DNA from: Chara braunii
Lineage: Eukaryota > Streptophyta > Charophyceae > Charales > Characeae
NCBI GenBank assembly: GCA_003427395.1
Contig: BFEA01000164.1
Span: forward strand, 1,277,323-1,310,899
Length of the DNA: 33,577 nt
Direction: 5' to 3'
Shown: positions 29,161-33,577 of the stretch, one piece after another
Layout of the letters: each line of letters starts with the position of its first letter
Numbering within the stretch: position 1 is the first letter of the stretch
Translations under genes and position numbers: made by a program
Notes under the pieces: generated by a model
What the model was told of the DNA's origin: nothing
What the model saw: the letters and a program-made list of their open reading frames with translations, nothing else
The model's database searches: none

Positions 29161-30215
29161 CGGGCCTGTCTATACTTGGGACAATATTTTGTGATGTGGG
29201 CAGGGTCACCGCAATAAATGCACTGCCCCTGCTCCATCCGCTGCTGCCACACTGTCTAGTCCAAGCCCAGATCTTCCCAGGGCCGGCCTTGTGGCCAACC
29301 TGGGTGCCAACCTCCTGACCTTTGAGGTGATCTGCCACCTCGTCTTCGTGGGGACCGACTGGGACCTTGACGATTCGGTGGGGGACCTTGACCCCTACCT
29401 CCCGCTTGACGGTTCCCTTGACCGCCAACCTCCTGTGGGCGCTATCCTCGGCCTCCCATGGCCTGGCCCCTTTCGCCCTGGCCGCCTCCTCTACCTTGCG
29501 GCCTCCCTTCGGCCGCGACAGCAGCATAGGACCTCCCTTGCCCCACACTATTGTCCTCCTCCTCGAGGCCCCACTCAATTTGACTATACGGGACCTCGTC
29601 AGTACAACCTTCCTCCAACGTAAGGATCATGTGATCCTTAGCCCTCACCTGACCAGAGATGGTACGCCCTTTCCACTTCTTTCCCTTGTCTAAGTCCTTA
29701 TGCCAGAAAGTGGAAACTGGCATGGACTTGGCCTAAAACTAGACCACCTCCCTACTCAGTACATCGTATGTGATGTTGGGTTGTTGGGTCTTGTCAAAAA
29801 AGTGTCCTCGTAGGGGCTTTGGCATGGCACAATAAAATAGCCCAACCAAATGGGTCTCAGTGACCACGTGGTCCGGGACGGCTACCAAGTCGTCGATGAC
29901 AGCTTTGAGTGCTCTTGCACTCCTCTGTCGCGAATGGATGGTTTGGAGCTTATCAGAGGCCCTGACGTCAGCAAACCTCTCTCGCAGGAGTTTGAGGAAA
30001 GTAGTAAGGGGGGTAAGCCTAGAGTATGCAATCATATTGTGCTCGTAGTCTGCGGCACGTGCGAGAGACTTGGCGAAGCTGGCGCTTCGTCTTTCAACGC
30101 GTGGAAGCCGACAAGGACTTGCTCCTCGTGGGCAATATGCTGTAAAAAGACATACGTGTTTATGCTGGCCTCCTAGTTATCGAAATTCTCCTCCTCCTTC
30201 CCGTTGTATGGGTCA
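29070..30215 (-). pseudogene. Element B3 gag: capsid-like domain, RG tail and CCHC knuckle
   Basis: From 30215 down: KLKFPDPYNGKEEENFDN, a stop, EASINTYVFLQHIAHEEQV, then ARAADYEHNMIAYSRL, TTFLKLLRERFADVRASDK, ALKAVIDDLVAVPDHVVTET, GLFYCAMPKPLRGHFFD, YDVLSREVV (to about 29740), a stop, TFWHKDLDKGKKWKGRTI, IEWGLEEEDNS, and a Gly/Arg-rich stretch (about 29442-29530). The nucleocapsid knuckle CIYCGDPAHITKYC lies near 29185-29226 with spacing C-x2-C-x4-H-x4-C intact. Frameshifts and stops break it at about 30235, 29738 and 29440. Order and content match the other two gag copies. Confidence 0.85.
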
Positions 30216-30222
30216 GGGAACT

Positions 30223-30708
30223 TCAATTTAACTGGCTCTTTGCGGGGGCATGTCGTGGCCTTGTCGTGGCCACAACTTTGGCGGTTTCGATGGCGCCGAC
30301 GCAGAACTTATGTACGCCATCCCTTAATCTTCTAACCTCAGCCCCGACGTGGCCCACCACGTCGCTCGCAAACTCCCTAAACCCAGATCGCATCGCTTGC
30401 AGAGTCACATCTTGGCCCTTACGGGCCTGGTGCTCTTCTAGCCAGGCCTCGCTCAGAATTTCTAGGAAGCCCATTACCTTATCCAGTTTGGCGGAGACCT
30501 CTGTTTGGGCCTGCAGCTCTTGCCTACCAGTTCGTACACGCTCAACCTCCCGGGCTATTCTATTGGCTTCCTCCCTCCTCCTCTTCTTCTCCTTCATCAT
30601 TTTCAGCTTCCACTCCACGGGGGCCTCTATCATCTCCAATGCCCTGGCAAACGCCTCCCTCTCCTCCTGCGGCACGTACAGCTGTTCCTCTTCATCTTCC
30701 CCCAACAA
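30223..30708 (-). pseudogene. Element B3 gag N-terminal coiled-coil region
   Basis: An open frame of about 160 codons beginning MLGEDEEEQLYVPQEEREAF, then a strongly charged helical stretch (KMMKEKKRRREEANRIAREV) and a second helical part (SAKLDKVMGFLEILSEAW). It leads, after a frameshift near 30235, into the capsid-like domain. The composition predicts a coiled coil that would help Gag multimerise. The same GED and VPQ-x-EREA signature is found in the displaced segment at 11560-11760. Confidence 0.75.
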
Positions 30709-31440
30709 TAAATTAGCCAGCCATTCGCTGATCTTCTTTTCCCTCCATCTGTCTCCTCCTCCTTCGTGTTACTTGCTTCCCCTTTCTCCTCTCTGCGTTT
30801 TCTTTCAAGGGGCACTTCTTTTTCTTCTTCCTGTACGGGTGGCAACCATGGTGGAAGGTGCACAACCAGACAAGCGGTTCCACTCCTCACCACGTAGACT
30901 CTACTCCCCCTGACTGACTCACCTATTGACTCGATATAAGAACTTGTAAAATCCGGACAGGATCCTGTCAACTATGGTCACTAGCCTGGACCTATTCTAA
31001 GGCTGTCACTACTAGACCTGTTGCTGAGTAGGAGGCATTTAAGGAGATCCCCCGTAACTCTCAGGAAATATTTAACGTCGCAGACAGGACGACGCGATCA
31101 GCAGGTCTCTCAATACTTAGACTGCCTGTTGTGCAGCCCACAGCTCAGCTTTTCGGGCCTACGGTGCCACACCGAGCAGCCCGCCGGTCTGTACCGGTCC
31201 TTGGGAGGGTTCGTGTCCTCCAGGACAGTCAAGTCGTCAGACACAGTCTTCAGCCCTACTTAGTCCGGCAGGGGTTTGGTCAACGAGGCCCTATCCTTCA
31301 TCCACAGAGTTCCTACACCTAGACACAAGAGACTCAATGCAGAAAGAAGAGACGGACAAACTTGACTTCAGCAAGTACCATAGGATGTGTGCACATCCAT
31401 AGGGCGAGGGGATAGGCTGAAGGCTTGGCGAGAATATACC
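30709..31440 (-). other. B3 leader, no gene recognised
   Basis: This sequence lies between the gag N-terminal frame and the TTGAC array. Minus-strand frames are interrupted by stops and show no motif. It would be untranslated leader or decayed upstream gag sequence. Confidence 0.4.
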
Positions 31441-31454
31441 GGCTCCAGCTTCAA

Positions 31455-31605
31455 GTTGGTCAAAATCGTCGTCAACGGTCTTGGTCAACGCCTTGGTCAA
31501 TGCTCGGTCAACGCTGCAGTCAACCTCCGGTCAACTCTGGTCAACGCCGGTCAACGCCTCTGGTCAACTCCCGGTCAACCCCGGTTAACGCCCGGTCAAC
31601 GTCCA
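31455..31605 (-). repeat. Array of about 12 TTGAC (GTTGACC) motifs in the B3 leader
   Basis: On the plus strand GGTCAAC-type words occur about 12 times in 150 bp, mainly as GGTCAACGCC and GGTCAACTC with spacing of 10-20 bp. On the minus strand, the sense strand of B3, this is GTTGACC, the core recognised by plant WRKY factors (W-box TTGAC). In the minus frame it encodes a repeated VDR-x-LT peptide motif. It lies about 200-360 bp inside the 5' LTR. Confidence 0.72.
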
Positions 31606-31816
31606 GTCGACTCTTCCGGTCAGCTATGGCGGCCGGCTTCTCCTTCCTCACCACCCTTCTTCTTCCTTTCTCCTTCCTCGCCTCCTTTCTCTTCACCCCG
31701 GCTGTCTGCTTTCTCTCTTTTTTTTTTTTTTTGATCGTCTCTCTCTTCTCCTTCTCGGCTATGGCTTCTGCATGGGTCCTGGAGACCATCTCACGCAAGT
31801 GTGTACATGCCATGCA
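31541..31816 (-). pseudogene. Basic leader frame after the B3 5' LTR
   Basis: The frame starts with an ATG that overlaps the LTR end (GCATGG) and reads MACTHLREMVSRTHAEAIAE, then a very basic stretch (KKKKKERKQ, RKEARKEKGRRRV), then enters the TTGAC repeats as repeated VDR-x-LT. Composition suggests a low-complexity leader peptide or decayed gag start. No family is recognised, and a 14-base poly-A/T run inside (31720-31733) makes the frame unreliable. Confidence 0.35.
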
Positions 31817-31967
31817 TCGTTCTCCCACATCTACGAACAGTAGTCTGATAATAGACAAAGGTAGAGAAGATGAGAACCGAGTTTCACAGCTTATATTATC
31901 AAAAATATGAATACAAAGTGTTTCAAAGTTTCCCTGAGTCCAGCGCTCATCAGCGCAACACCAATAT

Positions 31968-32071
31968 CTTGCCAACTCATCAATATGCCTTCCAGTGAAT
32001 CAGTGCTACCCCTGCAGATAGTCTCCAAGTCATCAATGTGGTCACCACTCATCAATGCCACCTCTGCAGAT
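31968..32071 (-). repeat. 52-bp tandem duplication in LTR C
   Basis: Units 31968-32019 and 32020-32071 share CTGCAGAT, the CACTGATTCACTGG/CATTGATGAGTGG stretch and ATTGATGA motifs. A partial third unit lies at about 31936-31967. It is absent from the plus LTR C copy, which has only one such stretch. Confidence 0.65.
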
Positions 32072-32399
32072 CACATCCAACTCAGGTAAGTATCTTCCAT
32101 AGCCAACCTTGAATGAACACTCTCAGCCTCAACCCTTCCTCTTATGATGCATATACACTCTTCAATACTCATGAGGATCTACTCTGGATACTACTAATAG
32201 CTACATACTAACCCTCTACTTCTAATGCCAACTCGCTGGGCAGCTATGGCTGCATCACTTCCAGCGTACAGGCATCTTCCTTCCTCCAGCGCATCTTCTC
32301 CTCCAGCGCTGCTCCTCCTGACTCAGCGCACAAGTGCACCAGCACTTCCACGCATTGGCAGCCAGTGGAGATCTGCGTAGGAATGAGGCTGGCTGCCTC

Positions 32400-32406
32400 C
32401 TTTATA
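32400..32406 (-). promoter_or_regulatory. TATA box of LTR C (minus copy)
   Basis: TATAAAG in GGAGTATAAAGGAGGCAGCC on the minus strand, at the place equivalent to TATAAGG at 10127 in the plus copy. Confidence 0.58.
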
Positions 32407-32607
32407 CTCCTCGCTGGGTGTGTATTGGCTCAATCCAGCCTTCCTTTTGTCCCAGACCCTGCATTGCATGTGTCCCAGTAGAGTCCCAAACGAAGTTCAA
32501 CTGCTGCTGAGGCCTCCCGGCCTGAATTTGGACTTGAAAGTCTGGATCTGGACTGACCCCTGGACTTAGACCAGAACTGGGACTGTGCCTATTGACTTTA
32601 CTTTCGG

Positions 32608-32732
32608 ACAGGCACAACTCTCAAAGAACAGACACATTTACTGCTTGAACAGACACTTTACTTGGCACGAACAGACACACTGCCTGCACGTACAGACACA
32701 CCCTTACCCAAACAGACATGACATACACATCT
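32608..32732 (-). repeat. 21-bp minisatellite in LTR C U3
   Basis: ACAGACAC (or a one-base variant) begins at 32608, 32628, 32649, 32671, 32692 and 32712 on the plus strand, 20-22 bp apart. In LTR sense it is GTGTCTGT. The plus LTR C copy has a 20-bp array in the same position but with a different core. Confidence 0.8.
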
Positions 32733-32932
32733 CCTGGTGAACAGGTAAGTCTTTTGACAATGCCCTTTGCCTTAGTTTTAAATATGCCTGTTGATAGAGA
32801 ACTTGACCTTTGACCTGCTTTCACGTTTCTGAGCTCTGACGAGATACCTTTTCACAATGCTTTACTTTTTCAAGGCCCGTGCTGCTTTATTTTTACAAGG
32901 CCTGAGGCCTATATCGGGTAAAGGCCCTTTTA

Positions 32933-33577
32933 CTTCTCTCTCCCTTCTCAGTCTCCTCTTCCACCTTCTCTCTCAACCTTCTTCGTTCTCTGGCGCGGGG
33001 CTGGATTCGGTGAGACATACCAAGAGGCTGGTGCCTACTCCGGAATGGCTTGCGCTTACCCGACCACAATGGCAGCCATAAAGGGAAAAAAGTGCACCGC
33101 TGGCGGTTCATAAAAGCTTTGCGCTCAGTGCAGCACCTCCAGGCCTGGCTGTACTGGTGGTTTAAGGATGCCAATCTCCGCGAAATTACAAGAACCTGCA
33201 CAAATTAATACTCGCTATTACTCGGTATAAAAAGTTAAAAACAAAGGTGGTTTAAGCGCCAGTTGGTTTCATCCACTTTGCTCGTGAGAATCCGAAATAT
33301 TTGTGAGCCTTCCAGGTTCTTCCAGCAAGGTGGTCGAAGCAGGGAACACCGCATGGCTGTGCCTGGGTGGTTGGGCATGCCTAACCAATTTGGTACCAGG
33401 CCACTGTCTGAANGGGCCTGGGTGCAGAGTCTGCNGACACTGTGGCNGAGACTGAAGCTAGTGGGGNCTCGGCTCCGACAGGAAAGTGGCAGACCGTGTG
33501 CCCAACAATTTCGATATAGGAAAGTGTCGGGCGCCAGGCAAGGGATTCGGGCACTTGCGTGCAGATGTGGCAGCGCT
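32933..33577. other. Unassigned right flank with single-base ambiguities
   Basis: A pyrimidine-rich start (32932-32995), then sequence with no recognised gene. GGTGGTTTAAG occurs twice (about 33157 and 33246). A TATA-like GGTATAAAAAGTT lies near 33220. Four single N bases lie within 55 bp (33413, 33435, 33447, 33467), so the last 170 bp are poor quality. Confidence 0.4.

Larger units (their letters stand above)
31813..32932 (-). repeat. LTR family C at the 5' side of element B3
   Basis: On the minus strand it starts near 32932 with TAAAAGGGCCTTTACCC (compare TGAAAGGCCTTCC at 9693) and ends GATGCA at 31813, followed by TGG, where a primer binding site would start. Shared blocks with the plus copy at 9693-10696 include GTGGAAGTGCTGGTGCACTT, the TATA region, GTATCCAGAGTAGATCC and GCGCTGATGAG. 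U3 has a 21-bp array and the region after TATA a 52-bp duplication. The first base pair TA instead of TG makes the start uncertain. This family differs from the LTR B at the other end of B3. Confidence 0.72.

Noticed and set aside
1-33577. CRISPR array, phage defence cluster or bacterial operon
   Set aside because: Repeats with regular spacing are LTR minisatellites without unique spacers of equal length; no cas-like or bacterial genes are visible.

Overview
This window looks like repeat-rich nuclear DNA of a streptophyte, either a charophyte alga or an early-diverging land plant. I infer this from chromodomain-bearing Ty3/gypsy elements (chromoviruses), a plant-like LINE 3' end, long GA/CT microsatellites and the lack of any dense gene content. 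The species cannot be fixed from the sequence alone; a Chara-like genome is a low-confidence guess. I see no complete host gene, no rRNA or tRNA gene, no CRISPR array and no bacterial-type operon.

Layout. (1) 1-3031: the 3' end of a decayed chromovirus (A1, + strand; integrase, chromodomain, LTR family A). (2) 3032-10696: a second decayed Ty3/gypsy element (B1, + strand) reading gag, protease, RT, RNase H and integrase, ending in an LTR of family C. Its integrase was hit twice: by a solo LTR of family B (6598-7611, 5-bp target duplication GACAC) and by a solo LTR of family A (7869-9096, 4-bp duplication CTAA). (3) 10697-11560: unassigned. (4) 11500-14404: a rearranged element (B2) with an inverted gag abutting a forward integrase-chromodomain and its LTR-B. 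(5) 14405-21115: a stretch with few transposon remains, holding a gap of about 560 N flanked by CT and GA tracts, possible host exons near 15.9-16.3 kb, a TGCG-rich island, C-rich, polypurine and GA/G-rich minisatellites, and unassigned DNA. (6) 21116-23285: an internally deleted A element (A2, - strand). (7) 23290-24570: the 3' part of a LINE (+ strand). (8) 24576-32932: the best-preserved element (B3, - strand), with a 2.7-kb RT-RNase H-integrase-chromodomain frame broken by only two stops after one frameshift. Its two ends carry LTRs of different families (C at the 5' end, B at the 3' end). (9) 32933-33577: unassigned, with several single N bases.

How the parts work together: the intact ancestors would have made a Gag shell protein (coiled coil, capsid-like domain, RGG-rich tail, CCHC knuckle) and a Pol chain (protease, RT, RNase H, integrase, chromodomain) that copies RNA into DNA and inserts it, probably into heterochromatin through the chromodomain. 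All copies here carry stops, frameshifts or loss of key residues, so none looks autonomous.

The most interesting signals are in the LTRs. A heptamer, GCTATGG/CCATAGC, recurs about 23 times in the LTRs and leader of all three otherwise different families. Each family carries its own short tandem array upstream of, or in, the LTR: AGCGC at a 30-bp phase in one A copy, a 31-bp repeat in B and a 20-21-bp repeat in C. An array of about 12 TTGAC motifs sits in the B3 leader. All copy numbers and alignments were made by eye.
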